Shown: positions 27,711-36,965 of the stretch, in pieces | Layout of the letters: each line of letters begins with the position of its first letter | Position numbering within the stretch: position 1 is the stretch's first letter | Source: Prescottella defluvii | Lineage (GTDB): Bacteria > Actinomycetota > Actinomycetes > Mycobacteriales > Mycobacteriaceae | Reading direction: 5' to 3' | DNA: 64,000 nucleotides | NCBI RefSeq assembly: GCF_000738775.1 | Contig: NZ_JPOC01000022.1 | Coordinates: 62,001 to 126,000, forward strand | Position numbers and translations under genes: made by a program | The notes under the pieces: model-generated | Seen by the model: only the letters and a program-made list of their open reading frames with translations | Database searches by the model: none | Told to the model about the DNA's origin: nothing

Positions 27711-28109
27711 GCCCGACAGAAGCGACGCGCGACGACCACGCGGGCAGGCCCATCGCTGCGCTCGCGGTGGCCCTCGCGGTGGCCTGAAGTTCGAGGAATC
27801 CCAGCCCACTTCGCATCCACCGGGATCCGCGACCCTTTCCTCTCGTGTGCGCCTACAACCATTCCGCTATTGACAGTAGACGGTCGTCTACTGTCAAATT
27901 GGCAAAGCATCGAAAAGAGATGCGCCACACGGCCGGCCGAGTCGTCCGCAGACCTCCGCGCGACGCGTCCGGAGGCGATCTTCGGGTCGCGGGCGCCTGA
28001 ATGCACACGGAGGAAAGGGCCGGCCCTGCGCCGGCTCCCCTACCTGTCAGGCACCGACTCGGCCGCCGAGGGATCCAATGGCCCGCAAGCACAGGATGTC
28101 GCCGCCAGG
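27711..28109. other. Long upstream region of the iclR gene
   Basis: About 400 bases without a supported separate gene. The open frame continues upstream of the iclR start, but its translation before residue MIST looks non-coding. The notable element is the palindrome at 27870-27897. The segment between palindrome and gene is about 210 bases and could be a long leader. Confidence 0.4.
27870..27897. promoter_or_regulatory. Perfect 28-bp palindrome upstream of iclR
   Basis: TTGACAGTAGACG and CGTCTACTGTCAA form perfect 13-base arms around GT. Each arm begins with TTGACA on its own strand, so the site could overlap -35 elements in both directions. It is the most likely operator of the IclR regulator encoded at 28110. 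Confidence 0.65.
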
Positions 28110-28943
28110 ATGATTAGCACTGAATTTGAGGCAAGACCTGCACTGCAGGACGGAATGATCGCCCGTCTCACACGAATACTCGACGCCTTCGACACGTCTG
28201 GTTCCGTGCTGAGCTTGGAGGCCGTGGCCTTCCGCACGGGACTCACGCGTTCGAGCACCCACCGAATCATCGTCCAGCTCACAGCCAGCGGCTGGATTCA
28301 GCGGATGCCCGACGGCGGCTATCGTCTCGGGTCGAGAGCCTTCCGATTTCGTGGCGCCCACTCCGAAAGCCACGACCACCTCCGCAGCGTTGCGGTCGAG
28401 CCACTCCGGTCGCTCCACATTCGCACGGGTTTGGTTTCGCACCTGGCCGTTCTCGACGGTCCGGACGTCCTGATTCTCGACAAGTTCGGCGGCCCCTCGG
28501 CAACACTCGTGCCGTCGAGGATCGGCGGACGACACGCGCCCCACATCAGCACCGGCGGTCGGGCCATGTTGGCAGCGTTGCCCGCGGAAACTGTCGACGA
28601 GATCGTTGCCGACCGCCTGGAGCGCTCGAGATCGACCTGGACCCGCCAACGGATGTACCAGGAACTCAGCCGGATTCGACGGCGGCGGGGTATCGCGATC
28701 GATGAAACCGGTAGGGACACCAGGGACATCGCCTCGGTCGCCGCGAGCATCATTCTGCCCGGCCTACCGCCGGCGTCGATCTGCGTCTGCTTGAACCGGG
28801 CGAGCGATGCTCTCCGAGTGGTGCCGCTCGTAGCGGCAGTGACACGCTCCATCGAGTCCCTCGGCCTGCCCGCCGCCGCCCTACCCGGCGTTCGAGCACA
28901 TGAAGACCTCAGCGGCGCTGTTCGAGATCAGCTCCCCCGGTAG
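28110..28943 (+). CDS. IclR-family transcriptional regulator
   Basis: A 277-residue regulator. The N-terminal winged helix is seen in MIARLTRILDAFDTSGSVLS followed by LEAVAFRTGLTRSSTHRIIV and GWIQRMPDGGYRLGSRAF. The C-terminal GAF-like ligand domain includes SHLAVLDGPDVLILDKFGG and APHISTGGRAMLAALPAE. The ATG at 28110 is taken because the regulator N-terminus begins close to it; an in-frame ATG at 28155 and upstream starts are possible. Same direction as the DUF1214/binding-protein cluster, with its own palindrome upstream, so it may control that cluster as well as itself. Confidence 0.88.
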   Translation: MISTEFEARPALQDGMIARLTRILDAFDTSGSVLSLEAVAFRTGLTRSSTHRIIVQLTASGWIQRMPDGGYRLGSRAFRFRGAHSESHDHLRSVAVEPLRSLHIRTGLVSHLAVLDGPDVLILDKFGGPSATLVPSRIGGRHAPHISTGGRAMLAALPAETVDEIVADRLERSRSTWTRQRMYQELSRIRRRRGIAIDETGRDTRDIASVAASIILPGLPPASICVCLNRASDALRVVPLVAAVTRSIESLGLPAAALPGVRAHEDLSGAVRDQLPR

Positions 28944-29018
28944 CCCCTACCGTGCGGGCAGGGACTTCGTGCCGGTCGAGATCTGAATCCGGCCCGAACT
29001 CGGAAGGTCAGGGCGGGT

Positions 29019-29822
29019 TCATTCCGGTGACTCCCGGGTCGACGCCGAGCTGCCACCGAGCAGGATCGTGCCGACCAGCGTCGGGTCGTCGGTCATCGGC
29101 ACGTGCCCGATGCCCGGCAGCACCATCACGCGCGCCTGAGGGAAGACGTCGCGTACCCGGCGCGCCTGATACACAGGCAGAATCACGTCTCGCCGGCCCC
29201 ACGCGACGGTGATCGGCACATCCGGATCCACGAGCGGCGGGAAACCGAAAGATGCCGTCGTCACACGATCGAGCAGGGCGTTCGTGGCGAGTGAACGGGC
29301 GCCGATCACCGCGTCCTCGTACGAAATCTGACTGGGATGCCCGTAGAAGGCAGCAAGTGAGGGGTAACGCAGGCCCCGAAATCGCATGGTTTCCGGCATC
29401 CGCGATCCCATCGCCCGGGTGAGGCCCCGCATCGTCCGGAACGTCAGGCGAGTGCGCGCCTGGTCGGCGCGATTGACGAAGAAGCCCGCCGGCGACAAGG
29501 CGGTGGCGGACGCGACCTCACCGCGCGATGCGAGGGCCAAGGCGAGCCAACCCCCGAGAGAGTTCCCGGCGATGTGTGAGCGTTCCCCCGCCGGCGTCAC
29601 GGACCGGACGAAGCCGCCCAACTCGTCGACGAGCCGGCCCAGCACGTCGTCGCCTTCCTCGAGAGCGGCGGACTCTCCGTGTCCGGGCAGGTCGACGGTC
29701 ACCACCCGGCGATACGGCGTCAACTGGTCCAACACCGCCGCCCAGGTCTGCCGACGATCCAACACCCCGTGCACGAGGATCAGCGTGGGCCCGGAACCGG
29801 AAACATCGTGACAGAGATCCAT
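29019..29822 (-). CDS. Alpha/beta-hydrolase
   Basis: A 267-residue cytoplasmic alpha/beta-hydrolase. The oxyanion segment LVHGVLDRRQTW, the nucleophile elbow AGNSLGGWLA (Ser88), an acidic residue in AWGRRDVILPV and the His in LPGIGHVPMTDDP complete the catalytic set. Such enzymes hydrolyse esters, C-C bonds or epoxides; the substrate cannot be read from sequence. It lies about 70 bases downstream of the malate:quinone oxidoreductase gene on the same strand and may be co-transcribed. Confidence 0.85.
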   Translation of the reverse strand: MDLCHDVSGSGPTLILVHGVLDRRQTWAAVLDQLTPYRRVVTVDLPGHGESAALEEGDDVLGRLVDELGGFVRSVTPAGERSHIAGNSLGGWLALALASRGEVASATALSPAGFFVNRADQARTRLTFRTMRGLTRAMGSRMPETMRFRGLRYPSLAAFYGHPSQISYEDAVIGARSLATNALLDRVTTASFGFPPLVDPDVPITVAWGRRDVILPVYQARRVRDVFPQARVMVLPGIGHVPMTDDPTLVGTILLGGSSASTRESPE

Positions 29823-29894
29823 ACCCAGAAGCTACCGTCGACACGGCCCGCGAACTGCCGATCAGCCCAACGGGCGGGTCCGGCGACGGACCCG

Positions 29895-31403
29895 TCATTC
29901 CGAGCGCCGCAGCAGATGCAGCAGATGCCCGGTGCGATCGAGGTTTCCGTCGACCTCCTGCTGGTCGCGGCCACCGTCCGCGCCGAGGCCCGGCATGAGC
30001 TTGCGCAGCACCGGGTCCCACTCCGGACGCTGGTGCGGGAAGCACCGGCCGAGGACGTCGGCCATGAGTGACGGCGCGACCGACGCGCCCGGTGAGGCAC
30101 CCAGCAACCCCGCGATCGTTCCGTCCGCGCCGACGACGACCTCCGTCCCGAACGTCAGCACACCGATCCGGCGCGGATCCGGCTTGACGAGTTGGGCGCG
30201 CTGCCCGGCCTGCACCACATTCCAATCCGCCGGGTCGGCCGCCGGATAGAAGCGCTGCAGTTGCGCGAACTTCCTTCGGCGCGAGGCGAACAGCTCGACC
30301 AGGAGATAGCGCACGAGCGGGAGGTTCTGGATTCCGACGGCCAGGAGAACGGCGACGTTCCGGAACCGGATGGTGGTCAACAGGTCCGTCAGCCTGCCAC
30401 GCACGAGCAGTCGGGTACTGAAGGTGGCGTACGGGCCGAACATCAGCGAGGGCTGGCCGTCGACGACGCGCTTGTCGAGGTGCGGTACCGACATCGGCGG
30501 CGCGCCGAGCGCGGCCTGTCCGTACACCTTCGCATCGTGCCGCGCGACGACCGTCGGGTTTCCGGTGCGCAGGAACTGGGCGCCGAGCGGGAAGACCGCA
30601 TACCCACGCACCTCGGGAATTCGCGCCTTCTGCAGCAGCTTCAGCGCGTACCCACCGGCACCGACGAAGACGAATCGCGACCGGATCCGGAACCTGCCGC
30701 CCGTCGCACGGTCATGCCCGGTGACGATCCAGATTCCGTCAGCTCCGCGGGTGAGGGACGTGACCTCGTGCCGCAGGCGGATCCGCGCCCCGGCGCTCGT
30801 CATCACGCGTACCAGCGCATGAGTCAAGGCACCGAAGTCGATGTCGGTCCCGTCCTCGTAGCGCGTTGCGGCGACCGCCTCGGCATCGCTTCGGCCCTCC
30901 ATCAGCAGCGGCGCCCACTCCCGGACGGTCGAGGAATCCTCGGTGTACCGCATCGCCGAGAACATCGGCAGGTGCCGCAATGTCTCGAATCGCTCACGCA
31001 GATAGGCGATGTCACGTTCCCCGAACACGACGTCCATGTGCGGGGTGGGGTTGATGAACGATGCCGGGTCGTGCACGTCACCGCTCTCGACGAGCGCCGC
31101 CCAGAACTGCCGTGACCGATGGAATGACCGGCCGATGTCCTCGGCCTTGCCGGAATCGCCGGCATCGGGCATGTAGTTGAGTTCGCACAGGCCGGAATGA
31201 CCCGTACCAGCGTTGTTCCATGCGTTCGAGCTTTCGCCCGCCAGTTCCCCGAGACGCTCGAGCAGTGTGATCGACCAGTCCGGCTGCAGCTTCGCCAGCA
31301 GCGCACCGAGCGTTGCGGACATGATGCCGCCGCCGACGAGGACCGCGTCGAGAATCTCCTCTGCGGCACCACCGTCCGGTCCCCCGCGATTCGCCTGATC
31401 CAT
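29895..31403 (-). CDS. mqo: Malate:quinone oxidoreductase
   Basis: A 502-residue FAD enzyme that oxidises L-malate to oxaloacetate and passes electrons to the quinone pool at the membrane. The FAD fold is AVLVGGGIMSATLGALLAKL, followed by ELAGESSNAWNNAGTGHSG, a hallmark of Mqo. Later motifs include FVFVGAGGYALKLLQKA and GYAVFPLGAQFLRTGNP. Near the C-terminus is LLGASPGASVAPSLMADVL. The ATG at 31403 has GGAGAGG upstream and is preferred over the longer frame to 31457. A LysR-type gene is divergent. Confidence 0.96.
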   Translation of the reverse strand: MDQANRGGPDGGAAEEILDAVLVGGGIMSATLGALLAKLQPDWSITLLERLGELAGESSNAWNNAGTGHSGLCELNYMPDAGDSGKAEDIGRSFHRSRQFWAALVESGDVHDPASFINPTPHMDVVFGERDIAYLRERFETLRHLPMFSAMRYTEDSSTVREWAPLLMEGRSDAEAVAATRYEDGTDIDFGALTHALVRVMTSAGARIRLRHEVTSLTRGADGIWIVTGHDRATGGRFRIRSRFVFVGAGGYALKLLQKARIPEVRGYAVFPLGAQFLRTGNPTVVARHDAKVYGQAALGAPPMSVPHLDKRVVDGQPSLMFGPYATFSTRLLVRGRLTDLLTTIRFRNVAVLLAVGIQNLPLVRYLLVELFASRRRKFAQLQRFYPAADPADWNVVQAGQRAQLVKPDPRRIGVLTFGTEVVVGADGTIAGLLGASPGASVAPSLMADVLGRCFPHQRPEWDPVLRKLMPGLGADGGRDQQEVDGNLDRTGHLLHLLRRSE

Positions 31404-31482
31404 TGCGTGCCCCTCTCCTTGCAGGTATGCGAGCAAGGCTGCCCCGGAGAAACCCATCCGTCCAATGATGTTCTGGTGAACT

Positions 31483-31494
31483 TATGATCCGAAT
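31483..31494 (+). promoter_or_regulatory. Leaderless promoter of the lysR-type gene
   Basis: TATGAT (31483-31488) is a near-consensus -10 box that ends 6 bases before the ATG at 31495, so transcription should start at or next to the start codon. There is no ribosome site. The region between the divergent mqo and lysR-type starts is under 100 bases, so control of both genes could be shared. Confidence 0.55.
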
Positions 31495-32409
31495 ATGGAT
31501 GATTCGATTCCCAGCGAGATCGATGCCGTCGCGCCCCTGCTCGCCGCCTTCGACGCCGCCGCGGCGGAAGGGCACGTCACTCGCGCGTCCGAGCAACTCG
31601 GAGTACCGCAGTCATCCCTCAGCAGGCGCCTGAAGGCCCTCGAGAGGACCCTCGGCGTGCAACTGTTCCAACCGGCGGGGCGCCGAATCGCCCTCACGTC
31701 GCAGGGACGAGAGTTGTTCGAACGCACCCACGGACTCGTCCGGGCACTCGACGACGCGATTGCGGCGGTGCGCAGCAACGCCGATCCCGAGAGCGGGCTC
31801 GTGCGATTCGGGTTCCCACTGACTCTCGGACCGGTGAGCATTCCCTCCCTGCTCGCGGACTTCCACAGCACCGCACCCCGGATCCGCCTGCACCTGACGC
31901 AGGATCACGGCAACGCCCTCGCCGAGATGGTGCGCGACGGCCGACTCGACCTGGCGGTGATGATCCCCTGCCCTGACGATCTGCCCGCCACCGAGCTCGG
32001 GCACCAGCGCATCCTGCTCCACGTCGCCCGCGGCCACCGGCTCGCCTCCCGCAAGCGCGTCGATCTCGCCGAACTCGCCGACGAGCCGTTCATCGCCAGC
32101 CCGCCGTCGTACCACCTTCGCCGGATCCTCGACTCGTCCTGCGCGCGAATCGGGTTCGCGCCGCGGGTGTCGTTCGAGATCACCGAGTTCGAGACGATCC
32201 GGGCCCTGGTCGCGCACGGACTCGGCGTGGCCGCACTACCGGCCGCGGAAGCGCCGCACCCGGGCCTGGTCGCAATTCCACTGCGGGGTGTACCGGACCG
32301 CAGCATCGGCTTGGTGACCGGCCACTACCGCCCCACTCCGGCCGTGACGCGACTCCGCGACCACATCGCCGCCCACGCGAGCGCCTTCACCTCGGACCAC
32401 CGCCCCTAG
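31495..32409 (+). CDS. LysR-family transcriptional regulator
   Basis: A 304-residue regulator with an N-terminal winged helix (TRASEQLGVPQSSLSRRLKA, then LERTLGVQLFQPAGRRIALT) and a C-terminal periplasmic-binding-like effector domain. It is transcribed away from mqo with fewer than 100 bases between the starts, the usual arrangement of a LysR regulator and its target, so control of malate oxidation is likely. The effector is unknown. The start is fixed by a -10 box just upstream of the ATG. Confidence 0.9.
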   Translation: MDDSIPSEIDAVAPLLAAFDAAAAEGHVTRASEQLGVPQSSLSRRLKALERTLGVQLFQPAGRRIALTSQGRELFERTHGLVRALDDAIAAVRSNADPESGLVRFGFPLTLGPVSIPSLLADFHSTAPRIRLHLTQDHGNALAEMVRDGRLDLAVMIPCPDDLPATELGHQRILLHVARGHRLASRKRVDLAELADEPFIASPPSYHLRRILDSSCARIGFAPRVSFEITEFETIRALVAHGLGVAALPAAEAPHPGLVAIPLRGVPDRSIGLVTGHYRPTPAVTRLRDHIAAHASAFTSDHRP

Positions 32410-32437
32410 GGCGATGTCCGAGAAGACGTCGGCCGAG

Positions 32438-34744
32438 TCAGGACGCTGCCTGCACGACGACCCGGACGTTCTTCATGAGGGGCTGATCGCTCTGCGCACT
32501 GTAGTCGCCGATGGCGCAGAGCACGTTCATCTCGGGCATGTATCCGAGCGCGCTGCCGCGGGGAATGTCGTACGGGATGGCGGTGTAGCGGTGCAGGGAG
32601 CGGGTGCTGCCGTCGCGGGCGATGCTGGTGATGTCGACGTCGCCGAACGTTTCGATACCGCGGTCCCGCATGTCGTCGGCGTTCATGAAGATCAGGGTGC
32701 GCAGGTTCTTCACACCGCGATAGCGATCGCTGTCGGAATAGATCGTGGTGTTCCACTGGTCGTGCGAGCGCATCGTGCCGAGCACCAGCCTGTCCTCGGT
32801 GGGGACCACGTCCGGCAATGCGGCAGTGGAGAATTCCGCACGGCCGGAGGGGGTCTCGAAGACCAGTTCCCGCGCGGGCTGGCGGATACGGAAGCCGAGG
32901 GGCAGCCGGACCCGGCGGTTGAAGTCCTCGAATCCGTCGAGCACGTGCGACATGGTGTCGCGGATCCGGTCGTAGTCCTCGACGTATCGCTCCCACGGCG
33001 TGGCGCTGTCGGGGAGGGCGGCGCGGGCGATGCCGGCGACGATCGCCGGCTCCGACAGCAGGTGCGGGGACGCGGGTCGCTTCATGCCGATCGACAGGTG
33101 CACCATGCTCATCGAGTCCTCCACCGACGTCGCCTGGATCCCGGCCCGCTGGTGGTCCTTCTCGGTGCGGCCGAGGCAGGGCAGGATCAGCGCATCCTGG
33201 CCGTGAACGAGGTGGCTGCGGTTGAGCTTGGTGCTCACGTGAACGGTCAGCCGGCACTTCTGCAGTCCGGCGAACGTGTACGACGTATCGGGTGCGGCGA
33301 GCGCGAAGTTCCCGCCCATGCCGACGAAGACCTTCACGTCGCCGCGATGCATCGCTTCGATCGTCCGGACGGTGTCCAGTCCGGGGTGTCGGGGCGGGTC
33401 GATCTCGCAAACCGCGGCGAGCCGGTCGAGGAACTCCGACGTCGGACGGTGATCGATACCGCAGGTTCGGTTCCCCTGAACATTGCTGTGGCCCCGCACC
33501 GGTGAGGGACCGGCGCCTTCCCTGCCGAGGTTTCCCCGCAGCAACAACAGGTTGACGATCTCGCGGACGGTGTCGACGCCGTGATCGTGTTGGGTGATGC
33601 CCAGGCACCAGCTGAAGATGCTGCGGTCGGCCGCGCAATAGACCAGCGCCGCCTTGCGGATGGCGGCGCGATCGACACCGGACTGGTGCTCGATCTCCTC
33701 CCACGACGTCGCCTCGCACACGGCGCGGTACGCCGCGAACCCGCTGGTGTGGCGTTCGATGAATTCGGCGTCGAGTGCCTTCGGGTCGGTTCGGGCCTCG
33801 TCGAGGACCACCTTCGCCATCCCACGGAGCAGTGCCATGTCGCCGCCGATGCGGGGCTGCAGGTTCAGCGTGCTGGTGGGGGTGGATCGGAACGCGGCCA
33901 TGGCTGTGAACTCGTGCGGGATGATCGCCCGTCGCGCCGCGGCCTCGACCAGCGGGTTGATGTGCACGATCTGGGCGCCCCGCTTGTAGGCCTCGACCAG
34001 CGAGGTCAGCATCCTCGGCGCGTTCGAGGCGGCATTGACGCCCATGATGAACAGCGCGTCGGTGACCTCCCAATCCTTCAGGTCCACCGTTCCCTTACCG
34101 GTGCCGAGGGCCGCGTGCAGGGCACGACCGCTCGCCTCGTGACACATGTTGGAGCAGTCGGGCAGGTTGTTGGTCCCGAGTTCGCGGGCCATGAGCTGGT
34201 ACAGGAACGTGGCCTCGTTCCCGAGCCTGCCCGAGGTGTAGAACGCGGCCTGATCGGGATCGTCGAGTTCACGTAGCGTCCGGCCGACAAGTTCGAAGGC
34301 CTCCGACCAGGCGATCGGGACGTAGCGGTCGGTGCCCGGGTCGTATCTCATGGGCTCGGTGATCCGGCCCCGGTCCTCGAGGGCTGCGTCGGTCCAGTCC
34401 GACAGTTCACCGACCGTGTGCGCCGCGAAGAAGTCCCGGTCGACACGCTTGTGGGTCATCTCCCACGTGACGTGCTTGATCCCGTTCTCGCAGATGTCCA
34501 GGTGCAGCCCCTTGAGGTCGTCCGGCCACGCGCATCCCGGACAGTCGAAGCCCCCGTTCTCGTGATTCATCCGCATCACCGCACGCGGTCCGTCGACGAA
34601 TTCGCCTTCCCTGGCGAGGAAGCGGCCGACGCTCCTGGCAGCGCCCCAGCCGGCCGCAGGGTGGCGATACGGCCGGAACCGGAAGTCCCCGTCACCATCG
34701 CCGGGCGCGGGGCCGCCGTTCTCGTTTCCGGTGTCCGCGCTCAT
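32438..34744 (-). CDS. FdhF/YdeP-family molybdopterin oxidoreductase
   Basis: A 768-residue oxidoreductase alpha subunit of the YdeP-like group in the molybdopterin (formate dehydrogenase H-like) superfamily. The N-terminus has a short CPGCAWP motif rather than the full four-Cys iron-sulfur site, as in YdeP proteins. Cofactor regions include FYTSGRLGNEATFLYQLMAR, DCSNMCHEASGRAL and GVNAASNAPRMLTS. Another is VRGHSNVQGNRTCGI. The C-terminal MoCo-binding domain has GTMRSHDQWNTTIYSDSDR. True substrate is not known; YdeP members are linked to acid or stress responses. The gene converges on the lysR-type gene and has no partner subunits or chaperone nearby. Confidence 0.88.
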   Translation of the reverse strand: MSADTGNENGGPAPGDGDGDFRFRPYRHPAAGWGAARSVGRFLAREGEFVDGPRAVMRMNHENGGFDCPGCAWPDDLKGLHLDICENGIKHVTWEMTHKRVDRDFFAAHTVGELSDWTDAALEDRGRITEPMRYDPGTDRYVPIAWSEAFELVGRTLRELDDPDQAAFYTSGRLGNEATFLYQLMARELGTNNLPDCSNMCHEASGRALHAALGTGKGTVDLKDWEVTDALFIMGVNAASNAPRMLTSLVEAYKRGAQIVHINPLVEAAARRAIIPHEFTAMAAFRSTPTSTLNLQPRIGGDMALLRGMAKVVLDEARTDPKALDAEFIERHTSGFAAYRAVCEATSWEEIEHQSGVDRAAIRKAALVYCAADRSIFSWCLGITQHDHGVDTVREIVNLLLLRGNLGREGAGPSPVRGHSNVQGNRTCGIDHRPTSEFLDRLAAVCEIDPPRHPGLDTVRTIEAMHRGDVKVFVGMGGNFALAAPDTSYTFAGLQKCRLTVHVSTKLNRSHLVHGQDALILPCLGRTEKDHQRAGIQATSVEDSMSMVHLSIGMKRPASPHLLSEPAIVAGIARAALPDSATPWERYVEDYDRIRDTMSHVLDGFEDFNRRVRLPLGFRIRQPARELVFETPSGRAEFSTAALPDVVPTEDRLVLGTMRSHDQWNTTIYSDSDRYRGVKNLRTLIFMNADDMRDRGIETFGDVDITSIARDGSTRSLHRYTAIPYDIPRGSALGYMPEMNVLCAIGDYSAQSDQPLMKNVRVVVQAAS

Positions 34745-34991
34745 GATCGGCGCGGCCTCAGCGCGTGCGGACCGGGTGTGGTGGTTGTGTCGAGCTTCGA
34801 CATCGCCGCGACCTCCTGCCGTCGAAACACAGCGTGATGGCGCTCCGTCACCACAGCGCGCCCAGCGGAGGCAGTTCGCGAAGACCGGACAGCAAGCCGG
34901 GACGATGCCGGCGGCGGATGCCGAGGAGTCTATCCCCGTCGCCCACTCGGCCGGGTCCGATCCGGCCGCGCGGGGCGCCCTCCGCCGGTAA

Positions 34992-35537
34992 CTAACGCTC
35001 GACGGCGACGTCCGGCGCCGGCTCGGCGGCAGGCTTGTGATCGGAGATCCCGAGGTCGTCGTCCGGGCTCAGCGACACAAGCAGCAGGTAGATCAGCGCG
35101 GCCGCGAGGGGCTGCAGGATCAGCACGGTCGGCGTGACCAGACCCGGTGCCGCGGCGACGATGTCCCCGACGGCCGGGGACTCGACGTCCGGGAATCGCA
35201 GTCGTGCCACACCCATCCCCACGAGCGCCGCGACGCCGGCGCCCACTCCGGAACCGACCACCAGCGCGGCCAACGCGGCCGGACCGCGGGATCGACGCAT
35301 CCCCCACACCGCGACCGCCGACAGCACCCCGAGAACGAGGCCGATACCGGCGAAGATCGCGATCGCGTCGAAGCTGTGCAGGCTCTCCGTGGTGAGCACC
35401 ACGCCGCGATCCTCGGCGACGACGAGCATCCGGACCGGCGGCGCCAGGAACGCCCACACGGCACCCGCCGCCGCGCCGAGGACGGCGAGCCACCCCACGA
35501 TCCGCAGGGCTGCGCGCGGGCGTCGAGATGTCGTCAC
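34992..35537 (-). CDS. DUF2567 membrane protein
   Basis: A 181-residue membrane protein with about four transmembrane helices (IVGWLAVLGAAAGAVWAF, FAGIGLVLGVLSAVAVWG, ALAALVVGSGVGAGVAALVG and VLILQPLAAALIYLLLVSL). It matches the DUF2567 proteins that lie beside biotin synthase in mycobacteria (Rv1591 position). The GTG at 35537 is taken as start since it is only 12 bases beyond the stop of the upstream small gene; the frame continues to 35648 across that gene. Function unknown; a link to biotin is based on conserved position. Confidence 0.75.
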   Translation of the reverse strand: MTTSRRPRAALRIVGWLAVLGAAAGAVWAFLAPPVRMLVVAEDRGVVLTTESLHSFDAIAIFAGIGLVLGVLSAVAVWGMRRSRGPAALAALVVGSGVGAGVAALVGMGVARLRFPDVESPAVGDIVAAAPGLVTPTVLILQPLAAALIYLLLVSLSPDDDLGISDHKPAAEPAPDVAVER

Positions 35538-35548
35538 ACCGTGCGACG

Positions 35549-35794
35549 TTACCTGCGTCCGAGAAGGGCCGAGTCGAGGACGCCGTGCCGCGAGCACTTC
35601 GCCCACCAGCCGTCCGGGCTGACCTGGACGATCATCCGTCGGCCACACTGCTCGCAGAATCGCGGCGGCTCCAGCCCCAGTCGGGCTGCGCCGGGGACCG
35701 GGTCGTCGACACCGGCGACGACCCGGCGCCCGGTGAACGGGTTGTAGCGCTCGTCCGTCGCCCCCGCCTCACGCACCGCGTCAGAGGGTGGCAT
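35549..35794 (-). CDS. bsaP: Biotin synthase auxiliary protein
   Basis: An 81-residue protein with [10 protein letters not shown], then a Cys motif CEQCGRRM and [12 protein letters not shown]. It occupies the place of the mycobacterial Rv1590 homologue, which has been reported as an auxiliary protein needed by biotin synthase to convert dethiobiotin to biotin. The Cys motif fits an iron-sulfur or metal role. The ATG lies 14 bases inside the end of bioB, so translation of the two is coupled. The DUF2567 gene follows 12 bases later. Confidence 0.8.
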   Translation of the reverse strand: MPPSDAVREAGATDERYNPFTGRRVVAGVDDPVPGAARLGLEPPRFCEQCGRRMIVQVSPDGWWAKCSRHGVLDSALLGRR

Positions 35795-36794
35795 TGAGCG
35801 CCTTGATCGGCATCTCGAGATCCACCAGCAGGTCCAGGTCGCTCTCGGCGGGCCGGCCGAGGGTGGTCAGGTAGTTGCCGACGATGACGGCGTTGACGCC
35901 GCCGAGCATGCCCTGCTTGGCGCCGAGGTCGCCGAGGGTGATCTCACGTCCGCCGGCGAAGCGCAGGATCGTGCGCGGCAACGCGAGACGGAACGCGGCG
36001 ACGGCCTTGAGCGCCTCACTCGCGGGCAACACGTCCAGATCACCGAACGGCGTGCCGGGGCGCGGATTGAAGAAGTTCAGCGGCACCTCGTCCGGTTCGA
36101 GCGCGGCGAGGTTCGCCGCGAACTCGGCGCGCTGCTCGACGCTCTCCCCCATGCCGAGGATGCCGCCGCAGCACACCTCCATACCGGCCTCGCGCACCAT
36201 CCGCAGCGTCTCCCAACGCTCGTCCCACGTGTGGGTGGTGACGACGTTCGGGAAGTACGACTCGGCCGTTTCGAGGTTGTGGTTGTAGCGGTGCACACCC
36301 ATCGCGGCGAGCTGATCGACCTGCTCCTGGGTGAGCATGCCGAGCGAGCACGCGATCTGGATGTCGACCTCGTTTCGGATCGCCTCGATCCCGGCCGCCA
36401 CCTGTGCCAGCAACTTCTCGTCCGGGCCACGCACCGCGGCGACGATGCAGAACTCGGTGGCACCGGTCTTGGCGGTCTGCTTCGCGGCCTCGACCAGGCT
36501 CGGGATGTCCAGCCACGCGGACCGCACCGGCGACTGGAACAGACCGGACTGCGAGCAGAAGTGGCAGTCCTCGGGGCAACCGCCGGTCTTGAGACTGATG
36601 ATGCCCTCGACCTCGACCTCGGGGCCGCACCACTTCATGCGCACGTCGTGCGCCAGGGCCAGCAGTTCCTCGAGCCGATCGTCGTCCAGACGGAGCACCT
36701 CGAGCACCTGGTCCTGCGACAACGCTTCACCACGTTCGAGCACCTGATCACGGGCGGTGGCGAGAATGTCGGTCCGCGCGGGGGCCTGGGTCAC
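35781..36794 (-). CDS. bioB: Biotin synthase
   Basis: A 337-residue radical-SAM enzyme that inserts sulfur into dethiobiotin. The radical-SAM cluster site is CPEDCHFC (Cys73, Cys77, Cys80), preceded by ISLKTGG. Further conserved parts are [32 protein letters not shown] and [13 protein letters not shown]. The C-terminal [13 protein letters not shown] contains the Arg that contacts the auxiliary cluster. The GTG at 36794 has GAGGAG upstream; the longer frame is discarded. The gene is divergent from a TetR regulator with paired operator boxes between them. No other bio genes are in the window. Confidence 0.96.
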   Translation of the reverse strand: MTQAPARTDILATARDQVLERGEALSQDQVLEVLRLDDDRLEELLALAHDVRMKWCGPEVEVEGIISLKTGGCPEDCHFCSQSGLFQSPVRSAWLDIPSLVEAAKQTAKTGATEFCIVAAVRGPDEKLLAQVAAGIEAIRNEVDIQIACSLGMLTQEQVDQLAAMGVHRYNHNLETAESYFPNVVTTHTWDERWETLRMVREAGMEVCCGGILGMGESVEQRAEFAANLAALEPDEVPLNFFNPRPGTPFGDLDVLPASEALKAVAAFRLALPRTILRFAGGREITLGDLGAKQGMLGGVNAVIVGNYLTTLGRPAESDLDLLVDLEMPIKALNATL

Positions 36795-36867
36795 TGCAAC
36801 TCCTCGGGTTCGAACAGCCCGCATGAGCGGGCCGGACGGATACAGCCACATGATCGGCGTCACGAAT

Positions 36868-36896
36868 TGAACGCCGTACAAGTTGAACGGCGTTCA
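36868..36896. promoter_or_regulatory. Paired BioQ-type operator boxes
   Basis: TGAAC-GGC-GTTCA at 36884-36896 is a perfect 13-base palindrome, and TGAAC-GCC-GTACA at 36868-36880 is the same box with one mismatch, 16 bases away on the same face. They sit between bioB and the divergent TetR gene, as BioQ sites do in related actinobacteria. This suggests cooperative repression of bioB-bsaP-DUF2567 and of the regulator itself. Confidence 0.75.
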
Positions 36897-36965
36897 CGTT
36901 AGAGCTGCGGTCGATTAGTGTCAAAGGAAACCCGCCCGAACGGCCGATCGAAGTAGGAGAAGTCA

